The translations under genes were made by a program, and so were the position numbers. Below the pieces are notes generated by a model that worked only from the letters and a program-made list of their open reading frames with translations, was not told the origin of the DNA and made no database searches. Positions 44,561-55,175 of a DNA stretch of 64,000 nucleotides are shown in pieces. Position 1 is the stretch's first letter. The number at the start of each line of letters is the position of its first letter. Origin of the DNA: Chelydra serpentina (Eukaryota; Chordata; Testudines; Chelydridae); assembly GCA_037349315.1 (NCBI GenBank), contig JBAIAC010000558.1, forward strand, positions 1-64,000. The letters run 5' to 3'.

Positions 44561-44950
44561 GTGTTCACCGACGCCTCAGACATGGGACTGGGGGCGGTGT
44601 TAATGCAGGAGGATGAAAAGGGGCAGAGACACCCCATCGTGTATTTAAGCAAGAAGCTGCTACCCCGAGAGCAGAATTATGAGGCCATCGAGAAGCAATG
44701 CCTGGCTATGGTGTGGGCCCTCAAGAAACTAGAGCCGTATCTATTTGGGCAACACTTCACCGTGTACACCGACCACTCGCCCCTGACCTGGCTACACCAG
44801 ATGAAAGGGGCCAACGCTAAGCTCCTCAGGTGGAGCCTGCTCCTGCAGGATTACGACATGGACGTGGTCCATGTGAAAGGAAGTGCCAACCTGATAGCGG
44901 AGGCGTTGTCCCGGAGAGGGGGCCCTGAACGTCCCCAGGCCACTGGTTAG
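44558..44950 (+). pseudogene. pol RNase H, copy B
   Basis: Open to the natural stop at 44950. It has FTDASDMGLG, EKQCLAMVWALK, YTDHSPLTW and AEALSRR; the last acidic residue is Glu where copy A has Asp, and EKEC is EKQC. It is offset in frame from RT by the same missing base as in copy A. Confidence 0.88.
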
Positions 44951-44974
44951 AGTGACCCCGCTCAGTACAGTCTC

Positions 44975-44988
44975 GAAGAGGGGAGAGA
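44975..44988 (+). other. Polypurine tract (copy B)
   Basis: GAAGAGGGGAGAGA, an uninterrupted purine run directly before the LTR start TGTGACGGAGT at 44989. Good match to a plus-strand primer site. Confidence 0.8.
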
Positions 44989-45423
44989 TGTGACGGAGTA
45001 GAGAGCGAGATGCATTTGACCTGGGAGGCTGGTTGCATTGGGAAAGGCTGCATCGGGAATGCGAGACTTTACCTGAGGCTGTAACATGAGCCAGGACGGG
45101 GGTTGGGAGGTGACACCTTTGGCTGGGAGAATGGTAAAAGGCGAGAGGAGGGACCCCGGGGGAGGGGAAGAGCCTGCTGGAGGTTTGGCTGGGTTTTTGT
45201 CAGTTTGGAGCTGGGTGGTGAAACGCAGGGAGCCCCAGAGCCGGGGTCTAAGCTCCCTGCCCCCCAGAAGGCCCCAGCTGAGGGGTCCTGGTCATACTTA
45301 CAAGCTCTGTTTGGACTCTTTCCTGACAACCCAAATAAACCTTCTGTTCTACTGGCTGGCTGAGAGTCACATTGAATCCCGGGAAGAGGGGTGCAGGACC
45401 TGACTCCCCCACACTCCGTGACA
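44989..45423 (+). repeat. 3' LTR, copy B (435 bp, complete)
   Basis: Starts TGTGACGGAGT, ends ACTCCGTGACA. AATAAA at 45334-45339. It is seven bases longer than the copy A 3' LTR because of TTACCTG near 45070. A TATA-like GGTAAAAGG near 45133 is possible but weak. Satellite CCCTC follows directly. Confidence 0.93.
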
Positions 45424-48400
45424 CCCTCACACTCCCCCCTCCCCCACCCCCACACTCACCCCCACCCCCAGCCTCAACATCACGCTCACCCTCACCCCCA
45501 CGCCAACACTCACCCTCACCCTCACCCTCACTCCCACCCCTCCACTAAACCACACCCCCGCTCTCACCCCCACCATCAACCTCACCAAAATCCTCACCCC
45601 AACCCTCACCCTAACCCCCACCCCCACCCCCACTCCTCATCCTCATCCGCACCCTCACCATCACTCCGACCCCCACCCACACATTCACCGTCACCTCCAT
45701 CCCCAACCTCACCGTCACCCTAACCCCCACCCCATGCCCACCCTCTCCCCCATCCTCACCCTCACTTCCACCCCTACCCCCACACCAACACTCACCCTCA
45801 CCATTAGCCCCCCAGCCACACCCACATCCCCACCCTCACCCCTCACCCTCACCCCACCCCCACCCTCACCCACACCAAACCCCCATCCTCACCCTCACAC
45901 TCCCCCTACCCTCTTGCACTCACCTACTTGTGCTTCTTCCCGGTATCCCACTTCCCCACTTACCTCGGGGCTTTGGTCTCCTACCCCCTCACACTAACCC
46001 CAACCCCACCCTCACCCCACCCCCACCCTCACTTTCACTCTCACTCGCATCCGAACCCCCGCCCTCACCCTCACCCCCACCCTCACCCGACCCCCAGCCC
46101 CACGCCGACCCTCACCCTCACCCCACCCACCACCCTAACCCTCATACTCCCCCTCACCCCATGCACAGCCCCACTCCCACCCTCACCCTCACCCACACCG
46201 CCACTCCGACCCTAACCCTAACCCCCACTCCCAGCTCCTCCCTCACCGTCACCCTCACCGCCACACCCACCCACACCCTCACTCCCACCCCTAACCTCAC
46301 CCTCACCCCCACCCTCACCCTCACCCCCCACCCCCACAACCACCCACACTCTAACCCTCACCCTCACTCTCACCCACAGCACCGCCCTCAACCTCACCCT
46401 CACCCACACCGTCACCCAAACCCCCACTCCCACTACCACCCTGACCCTCACTCCCACCCCCACCCTCATCCTCACACCCACTCCCACCCCCACCCTCACC
46501 CACACCCTCACCGTAATGCTCATCTTCACCCTCACCCCCACCCCCACACTCCCCCTATCCGTAACCCTCACCCACACCCTCACCCCCACCCTTACCCCCA
46601 GACACACCCTCACCCCCACCCGCACCCTCACCCCCACCCCCACCCCCCCAGTCACCGTCACCGTCACCATCACCCCCACCCCCACCCTCACCGTCAACCT
46701 CACCCTAACTGCTGCCACCACCCTCACCCACAACCCCACCCTCACCCTCACCCTCAGACTCACCCCAAACCCCCATCCTCACTCTCACCTTCACCCTCAC
46801 CCCACCCCTCACCCTAACCGCAACTCCAACCCCCACCCTCACCCTCATGACAACTGAAAACCCCCACCCGTACCCTCAGCCTCACCCCCACCCTGACTCC
46901 CACCCCCACACTCACCCTCACCCTTACACACACCCCCTCCCTCACCCTAACCCCCACCCCCTCCCCAACCCCAACCCTCACCGTCACCCCCCACCCTCAC
47001 CCTCACCCCCTCCCCTACCCCCACATCCAAACCTCACACTCCCCCTATCCGTAACCCTCACCCTCACCCTCGACAACACCCCAACTCCCACCCCCAACCA
47101 CACCATCACCCTCACCCTTACCCCAACCCTCACAATCACCCTCACCGTCACACACAAACCCATACCCACGACCAGGCACACCCCCAACCCCAACCCCACA
47201 CTTACGCTCACCCTCACCCCCACGCCCACTCACAGCCTCTAAATCACTCACACCGCAACCCCACCCTCTCCCTCACCAGCACTCCCACCCTCACCCCCAC
47301 CCTCACCCTCACCCTCACCTCCACACCCACCCTCACCGTCACCCTCACCCCAACCCCCACCGCCAGCCCACCCCTACCCTTACCCTCACCTTCAGCCTCA
47401 CCCTCACCCCTACCCCCACCCTCACTATCACCCTCACCCTAACCCTAACACTCACCCTCACACTCATACACACCCCAACCCCCACCCCCACCCTCACCCA
47501 CACCCGCACCCTCACCGTAATGCTCATCTTCACCCTCACCCCCACCCCCACCCTCACACTCCCCCTATCCGTAACCCTCACCCTCACCCTCAACCTCACA
47601 CCAACTCCCACCCCCACCCCCACCCCCACCCTCAACCTCAACCTCAACCTCACCCTCAACCCCACCCCCACCCCCAGACACACCCTCACCCCCACCCGCA
47701 CCCTCACCCTCACCACCACCCCCACCACCCCAGTCACCCTCACCCCGACCCTCACCATCACCCCCACCCCACCCTCACCGTCAACCTCACCCTAACTGCC
47801 ACCACCACCCTCACCCCCAACCCCACCCTCACCCTCACCCTCAGACTCACCCGAAACCCCCATCCTCACTCTCACCTTCACCCTCCCCCCACCCCTCACC
47901 CTAACCGCAACTCCAACCCCCACCCTCACCCTCACGACCACTGAAAACCCCCACCCGTACCCTCACCCTCACCCCCACCCTGACTCCCACCCCCACACTC
48001 ACCCTTACACACACCCCCTCCCTCACCCTAACCCCCACCCCCTCCCCAACCCCAACCCTCACCGTCACCCCCTCACTCACCCTCACCCCCACCCCATCCC
48101 CTACCCCCACATCCAAACCTCACACTCCCCCTATCCATAATCCTCACCCTCGACCTCACCCCAACTCCCATCCCCAACCCCACCATCACCCTCACCCTTA
48201 CCCCAACCCTCACAATCACCCTCACCGTCACACACAAACCCATACCCACGACCAGGCACACCCCCAACCCCACCCCCACACTTACGCTCACCCTCACCCC
48301 CACCCCCACTCACAGCCACTAAATCACTCACACCCCAACCCCACCCTCACCCTCACCCCTAAATCACACCCCCACCCTAACCCTCTCCCTCACCCTTCAC

Positions 48401-50455
48401 CAGCACTCCCACCCCCACCCCCACCCCTCACCCTCACCGTAACCTCCACACCCACCCTCACCCTCACCCCAACCCCCACCGCCAGCCCACCCCTACCCTT
48501 ACCCTCACCTTCAGCCTCACCCTCACCCCTATCCCCACCCTCACTATCACCCTCACCCTAACCCTAACACTCACCCTCACCCTCACCCACACCCCAACCC
48601 CCACCCCCAACCTCACCCTCACCATGACACTAACTCCAAAGCCTACCGTCACTATCACCCTTAACCCCACCACCACCACCACCCTCACCCACACCCTCAA
48701 CCTCACCCCCATCCCCACCCCACCTCCACCCTCACCCGGCCCCCTACCCCATCCTCCTCCTCACACTCACCCTGATCCTCAACAGCACCCCCACCCTCCT
48801 CCTCACCCTCACCCTCATCCTAACCCCCACCCCCACCGTAGCTCTCACCCTCACCCTCACCTCAGCCCGACGCTCACCTTCACCCTCTCCCTTACCCCCA
48901 CCCCCTCTCCCAACCTCACCATCACCCCACCTCCCAGCACCACCCTCACCCTCATCATCGACCCTACCCTCACCTTCACCCTCACCCCCAACCCCAGTCC
49001 CACCCTCACTCTCACTCTCACCCTCACCCCACCCCCACCCCCTGCCTCACTGCCAGACTCACCTTCACCCTAAGCCTCACCCCACCCCCACCCTCACCAT
49101 CACACTCAACCGCACCCCCGCCCTCTCCCCCACACTCACCTTCATCCTAACCCTGACCCACAACCCCATCCCCAACCCCACCCTCACCATCACCCTCACT
49201 CCCACTCGCACAATCACCCTCACTCTCAGCCTCACCCCCAACCCCACCCTCACAGTAAAACCAAACCCCACCCTAACCCTCACCTTCACCCTCACCCCCA
49301 ACCCCAGTCCCACCCTCACTCTCACTCTCACCCTCACCCTCGCCCCACCCCCACCCCCCCGAACGCGAACCCCACCCCCACCCTGCTCCTCACCCTCACT
49401 CTCATCCTCAGCTCCACCCTCAGCCTCTCCCTCAGCCTCACCCTCAGCCTCAACCCCACCCCCACTCCCACCCTCACCCCACTCCTACCCACACCCTCAC
49501 TCTCACCCTCACCCTCACACTCACCGTCACTCTCACACTCAGCCTAATCCTAACCCTCACCCTCACGCTCAACCTCACCCTCACCCCAACTGCCCCTTTC
49601 ACCCCCACTCCCACCCTAATCCTCACACTCACCCTCAACCCAAACGTCACCCTCACCATCACCCTCACCCTCAACCCCACCCCCAACCTACCTCACCCTC
49701 ACCCCAACCCCCCAAATCGCCCTCACACTCACCGTCAAACCCACACCCACACCCACGCACACCCCACCCTTATGCTCACCCTCACCCCCATCCCCACTCC
49801 CACCCTCACCCTCACTCAGACCCCCACCCCCACACTCACTCTCACCCTCACTCACCCTCACCCCACCCCTAACCTCACCCTCACCTTCACCCCAACCCTC
49901 ACCCCCACAACAACCCCGAACCTCGCCCTCACCTTATCCCCCAAACCGACTGTCACCATCACCCTCACACTAACCCCCAAACACTCCATCAGTATCCCCT
50001 TCACCCTCACCCCCATCCCAACTCCCACCCCCTCCCTCTCCCTCACCCTTAGCCAAACCCCCACAATAACCCTCAGCCTCACGCTCAACCCCACACCCAT
50101 GCGCACCCCAACCCCACTCCCACCCCCACCCTCACCCTCACACTAACCCCCAAACCCACCGTCAGCATCACTTTCACCCTCACCCCGACGTCCACCATCA
50201 CCCTCACCCTCACCCTCACCACCCCCACCCTAACCCCAACCCCCACCCCATCCCAACCTCACCCTCACCCTCACCCTCACCCTCAGTTTAACACTCACCC
50301 AACCTCCACCCCCACCCTCAGCCTCACCCTCCCCCTCACCCTCACACTCTCCCCGACCCCATCCCCACCCTCCTCCTCACCATCACCCCAACCCCCACCC
50401 ATCACCCTCAGCCTCAGCGTAACGCTCAACCTGACCCCCACCACCACCCTCACCC
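45424..50455 (+). repeat. C-rich hexamer satellite, block B1
   Basis: Counterpart of 20703-24320 but 1.4 kb longer. A variant segment with CATACCCACGACCAGGCACACC occurs at 47161 and again at 48241, exactly 1,080 bp apart, with similar flanks, so part of the extra length is a tandem duplication. The identical 70-bp island is at 45912-45981. No gene seen. Confidence 0.88.
45912..45981. other. 70-bp non-repetitive island in satellite (unit 2)
   Basis: Identical to 21171-21240; see there. It serves as an anchor for aligning the two satellites. Confidence 0.6.
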
Positions 50456-51046
50456 TGTGATGGTGGGGGTGAGGTGGGGCGGTGGGGGGGTGGTGATGGT
50501 GAGTGTAAGGGAAGTGGTGGGGGTGGGGTTTGTGGTGTGGGTGAGCGTGAGGGTGAGGGTGGGGTTGGGGGTGGGAGGTAGGATCAGGGTGGCAGTGAGG
50601 ATGGGGGTAGGTGTCAGGGTGATGGTGATGGTTGGGGTGGGGGTGAGGGTGAGGTTGAGGGTGGGGTGAGGGTGAGGATAGGTGGTGAGGGTGGGAGTGA
50701 GGCTGAGGGTGAGGGTGAGGGAGGGGATGAGAGTGAGGGAGAGGGTGCGGGTGGGGGTGGGAGTGAGCGTAAAGGTGGGGCTGTGGGTGGGGTGTTCGTG
50801 GGCGTGGGTTTGAGGGTGAGGGTGATTGTGGGAGTTGGGGTAAGGGTGAGGGTGACGGTGAGCTTGGAAGTTGGGATGGGGGTGGAGGTGAGGGTGGGGT
50901 TTGGGTGATGGTGACATTGGGGCTGGGTGTGGGGATGGGGGTTGGAGTGAGGGTGAGGTTGAGGGTGAGTCCGTGGGTGAGGGTTAGTGTTAGGGTGAAG
51001 GTGAGGGTGAGGGTGGGGGTGGGGGTAAGGCTGAGGTTGAGCGTTA
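50456..51046 (-). repeat. Inverted satellite block (G-rich on plus strand), B2
   Basis: Counterpart of 24321-24912, entered at CACCCTGTGATGGTGGGG and left at GAGCGTTACTCCCCC. Just before it the C strand has GCGTAACGCTCAACCTGACC, the reverse complement (with small changes) of its own end GGTTGAGCGTTAC, consistent with an inversion. Confidence 0.85.
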
Positions 51047-51562
51047 CTCCCCCACCCTCAGCCTCATTCTCACCCTCACCCTATCCATAACCATAGCCCT
51101 AACCCTAACCCTCCCTCACACCCCCCCTCACCCACACCACCACCCCACCCCTCGCCCATCCTCACCCCAACCGCCACCACCAACCCCACCCCCACCCCAA
51201 ACCCCACCCTCATCATTACCCTCCCCCTCCCCCGCCCCCAGCCCACCCCCAACCTCACCTCACCCCAACCCCCACCCCCAACCCCACCCTCACCATCACC
51301 GTGAGCCTGACCCCCACCCTCATCCTAATCCCCACCCAACCCTCACCCCAACCACCACCCCCAACCCCACCCTCACCCTCACCCCTACCCCCACCCTCAA
51401 CCTCACCCTCACCCCAACCGCCACCCCAAACCTTACCCCCACCCTAACCCTCACCATGAACCTCACCCTCACCCCCTCCCCCAACTCCACCCCCAACCTC
51501 ACCCTCACGCTTAACCCCACCCCCACAATCACCCTCACCCTCAAACCCCAAGCCACATCCAC
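51047..51562 (+). repeat. C-rich hexamer satellite, block B3
   Basis: Counterpart of 24913-25615, slightly shorter. It ends at CAAGCCACATCCACGCAATACC. No gene seen. Confidence 0.87.
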
Positions 51563-54500
51563 GCAATACCTCGCAATGAACAATTCATTCCTTTTCAGAA
51601 CAAGAACCAAATTTATCCTGGAATCCTCTTAAAAACGCCAGTTAGGTTTGCTGCTTCGCTTCTTGCACTGGCTTGCCTCCTCCAAAAGCAGTTATGCGCT
51701 ACTTGGCTTTTCGTACAGATCCGTTCGTAAGAATACCTCGCAATGAACAATTCAACCTTGTTCACTGCTACTCCCAGCTCTCTCCTGTAATCCTCCTCCA
51801 AAAGTTATTTAAATTTACTGCTGCGATTTTGGTACAGATCCATTCGTGAGAATACCTCACTACGATCAATTCAATCCTGTTCACTGCAAGTTCCAACTTT
51901 CTCCTGGAAGCCTCTATGAAACGCCCGTTAGATGTTCTACTGCGATTTTTGTACCTATTCGTTCTTGAAAATGCCTCACAAAGCATTTCAATTTTGTTCA
52001 CTGCTACAGACAAATTTAACCTGGAATCCTCCTCCAAAAGCCATTATGCTGCACTTGGCTTTTCGTAGAGATCCGTTCGTGAATACCTCTTAATGAACTA
52101 TTCAATCCTGTTCACAGGAAGTTCCAAATATATCCTGGAATCCTCTTAAAAACTCCAGTTAGATGTGATGCAGCGCTTCGTGTACACATTGGTTCGTGAA
52201 AATTCCTCACAAAGAGCTTTTCAATTTTTTTCACTGCTACAACTAAATTTCTCCTGGAATCCTCTTCAAAGAGCAATTATGCTGCACTGGTTGGCCTTTC
52301 GTACAGATCGGTCCGTGAGAATACCTCTCAATGAACAATTCAACCCTGATCACTGATATTTCCAATCTCTCCTGGAATCCTCCTCCAAAAGCTATTAGAA
52401 TGTAATGCTGCGATTTTGGTACAGAGCTATTGGTGAGAATACCTCACAATGTACAATTTAAGCCTTTTCACTGCATGTTCCAAATTTTTCCAGGAATCCT
52501 CTTAAAAACGCCAGTTAAATATGCTGCTGGGCTTCTTCTTCGTGAAAATTCCTCACAAAGAGCATTTCAATTTTTTCACTGCAAAAACTAAATTTCTCCT
52601 GGAATCCTCCTCAAAAACCAATTATGCTGCACTGGTTGGCTTTTCGTACAGATCCGTTCGTAAGAATACCTCGCAATGCACAATTCAATCCTGTTCACTA
52701 CTACTGCCAAATCGCTCCTGTAATCCACCTCCAAAAGCTATTTTAATGAATTGCTACGATTTTGGAACAGATCCTTTCATGAGAATACCTCACAATGAAC
52801 AATTTAATCCTTTACACGGCAACTTCAAAATTTTCCTGGAATCCTCTTAAAATATGCCAGCTAGATATGCAGCGGGGCTTCTTGTTCGTGAAAATTACTG
52901 ACAAAGAGCATTTCAATTTTTTCACTGCTTCAACTAAATTTCTCCTGGAATCCTCCTCCAAAAGTATTTAAAAGTACTGCTACGATTTTGGTACAGATCC
53001 GTTCGTAAGAATACCTCGCAATGAACAATTCAATCCTGTTCACTGCTACTTCCAAACCTCTCCTGTAATCCACCTCGAGAAGCTATTTGAATGTACTGCT
53101 GCATTTTCAGTACAGATCCTTTCGTAAGAATACCTCAGAATGAACAATTTAATTCTTTTCACTGCAAGTTAGAAATTTATCCTGGAATCCTCTTAAAACA
53201 CGACAGTTAGATCTGCATCTGTGCTTCTTGTACGTGAAAATTCCTCACAAAGAGCATTTCTATTTTTTAATTGCTACAACTAAATATCTCCAGGAATCTT
53301 CCTAGAAATCAATTAGGCTGCATTGGTTGGCTGTTCGTACTGTACTGCTTGTGAGAATACCTCGTTTTGAATAACTGAACCCTGTTCACTGCTCCTGCCA
53401 AGTCTCGCTTGGAATCCTTCTCCAAAAGATATATAAGTGTAGTGCTGCGATTTTCGTAGAGATTCGTTCGTGAGAATACCTCTCTTCGATCAATTCAATC
53501 CTGTTCACTGCAAGTTCCAAATTTCTCCTGGAAGCCTCTTAAAAAGGCCAGTTAGATGTTCTGCTGCGCTTTTTGTACAGATCGGTTCGTGAAAATTCCT
53601 CACAGCTTTTAAATTTTTTCACTGCTACAACTAAATTTCTCCTGGAATCCTCCACCGAAAGTACTTTTGCAGCACTGGTAGGCTTTTCGTACAGATCCGT
53701 CCGTGGGAATATCTCGCAATGACCAATTCAAACTGTTCACTGCTATTGCCCGATCGCTCCTGTAATACACCTAAAAGAGCTATTTAAATGTAATGCTTCG
53801 AATTTGGTCCAGATTCGTTCGTAAGAATACCTCACTACAATCAATTCAATCCTGTTCACTGCAAGTTCCAAATTTCTCCGTTATATGTTCCACTGAGCTT
53901 TTTGTAGCTATTACATTTTGAAAATTCCTAAAAAAGCATTTCAATTCTGTTCACTGCTACAGACGAATTTCACATGGAATCATGCTCCAAAAGCCGTTAT
54001 GCTGCACTGGTTTGGCTTTTCATACAGTTCCGTTCGTGAGAATACCTCACTATGAATAATTCACTCCTGTTAACAGCAAGTTCCAAATTTATCCTGGAAT
54101 CCTCTTAAAAAGGAGGGATAGCTCAGTGGTTTGAGCATTGGCCTGCTAAACCCAGGGTTGTGAGTTCAATCCTTGAGGGGGCCATTTGGGGATCTGGGAC
54201 AAAAATTGGGGATTGGTCCTGCTTTGAGCAGGGGGTTGGACTAGATGACCTACTAAGGTCCCTTCCAACCCTGATATTCTATGATTCTATGAAAAGGCCA
54301 GTTAGCTGTTATGCTGCGCTTTTTGTTCGTGAAAATTCCTCACAAAGAGCATTTAAATTTTTTCTCTGCTACAACTAAATTTCTCCTGGAATCCTCCTCT
54401 AAAATCAATTATGCTCTACTGGTTGTCTTTTCGTACAGATCCGTTCGTAAGAAAACCTCGCAATGAAGAATTCAACCTGTTAACTGCTACTGCCAAATCT

Positions 54501-54794
54501 CTCCTGTAATCCTCCTCCAAAAGCTTTTTAAAGAACTGCTGTGAATTTGGTACAGACCATTAGTGAGAATACCTCAGTACGCTCAATTCAATCCTGTTCA
54601 CAGCAAGTTCCATATTTATCCTAGAATCGTCTAAAAAACGCCAGTTAGATATGCTGCTCCGCTCCTTGTGCACATCGATTTGTGAAAATTCCTCACATGG
54701 AGCATTTCCAGTTTTTAACTGCTACAGCTACATTTCTGCTGGAATCCGCCTCAAAAAGCTATTTCACTGTACTGCTTAGCTTCTGGTACAGATC
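51563..54794. repeat. AT-rich satellite of about 116-bp monomers (unit 2)
   Basis: Same monomer family and same outer edges as 25616-32960 but less than half as long and without the 1,966-bp higher-order repeat. Measured spacings of AGAATACC/AAAATTCC openings from 52663 on are 119, 109, 117, 119, 110 and 117 bp. A SINE at 54114-54291 interrupts one monomer. Confidence 0.88.
54114..54291 (+). mobile_element. tRNA-Lys-derived SINE with CR1-type tail (in AT-rich satellite)
   Basis: A box TAGCTCAGTGG at 54119-54129, B box GAGTTCAATCC at 54162-54172, tail (ATTCTATG)2 at 54276-54291. Target duplicate AAAAGG at 54108-54113 and 54292-54297. The homologous empty site in unit 1 is at about 26190-26205 (CTCTTAAAAAGGCCAG). 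It is very close to the SINE at 18288, so the same young subfamily was active. Confidence 0.9.
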
Positions 54795-55175
54795 CCTAAC
54801 CCCAACCCCCACCCTCACGCTATCCCTAACACAGCGCCACCCTCACTCTCACCACCACCCCACCCTCCCCCTCCATCTCACCCACACCGTCACCCTCACC
54901 CTAAACGTTACCCTAACCCCGACCAACAACCCTCACCTTCACTCTCACCCTCACTGTAACCCCCACCCCAACACTCAACCTCACCCTCACGCTCACCCCC
55001 ACACCCACCCCCTCCCTTACGCTCACCCTCACTCAAACCGCCCATCCCCACCCTCAGCCCAACCCTCACCCCCACCCGCACACTCACTCCAACCCACACC
55101 CCGCCCCTCACCCCCGCCTTCACCACCACCGTCACGTCCCCCCCACCCCTCGCCCACCCTCACCCTCACTAGCCC
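54795..55175 (+). repeat. C-rich hexamer satellite, block B4
   Basis: Counterpart of 32961-33225, with about 115 bp of extra CCCTAA/CCCTCA sequence. It ends in an orientation switch at ACTAGCCCGGGGG. No gene seen. Confidence 0.85.

Larger units (their letters stand above)
38679..45423 (+). mobile_element. Gmr1-like Ty3/Gypsy LTR retrotransposon, copy B (with solo LTR insertion)
   Basis: The 5' LTR is truncated (38679-38890); leader, gag, protease, integrase, a foreign solo LTR, RT, RNase H, polypurine tract and complete 3' LTR follow. Its gag and integrase are better preserved than in copy A, but it has a TAG in gag, an extra-G frameshift after protease, a TGA in RT, a mutated RT active site and the shared RT/RNase H frame break. 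With the LTR insertion discounted it is about 5.6 kb. Confidence 0.92.

Noticed and set aside
51563..54794. CENP-B box in the AT-rich satellite
   Set aside because: TTCGTGAGAATACC has the TTCG and central A but lacks the CGGG end of the box, so a functional site is not supported.
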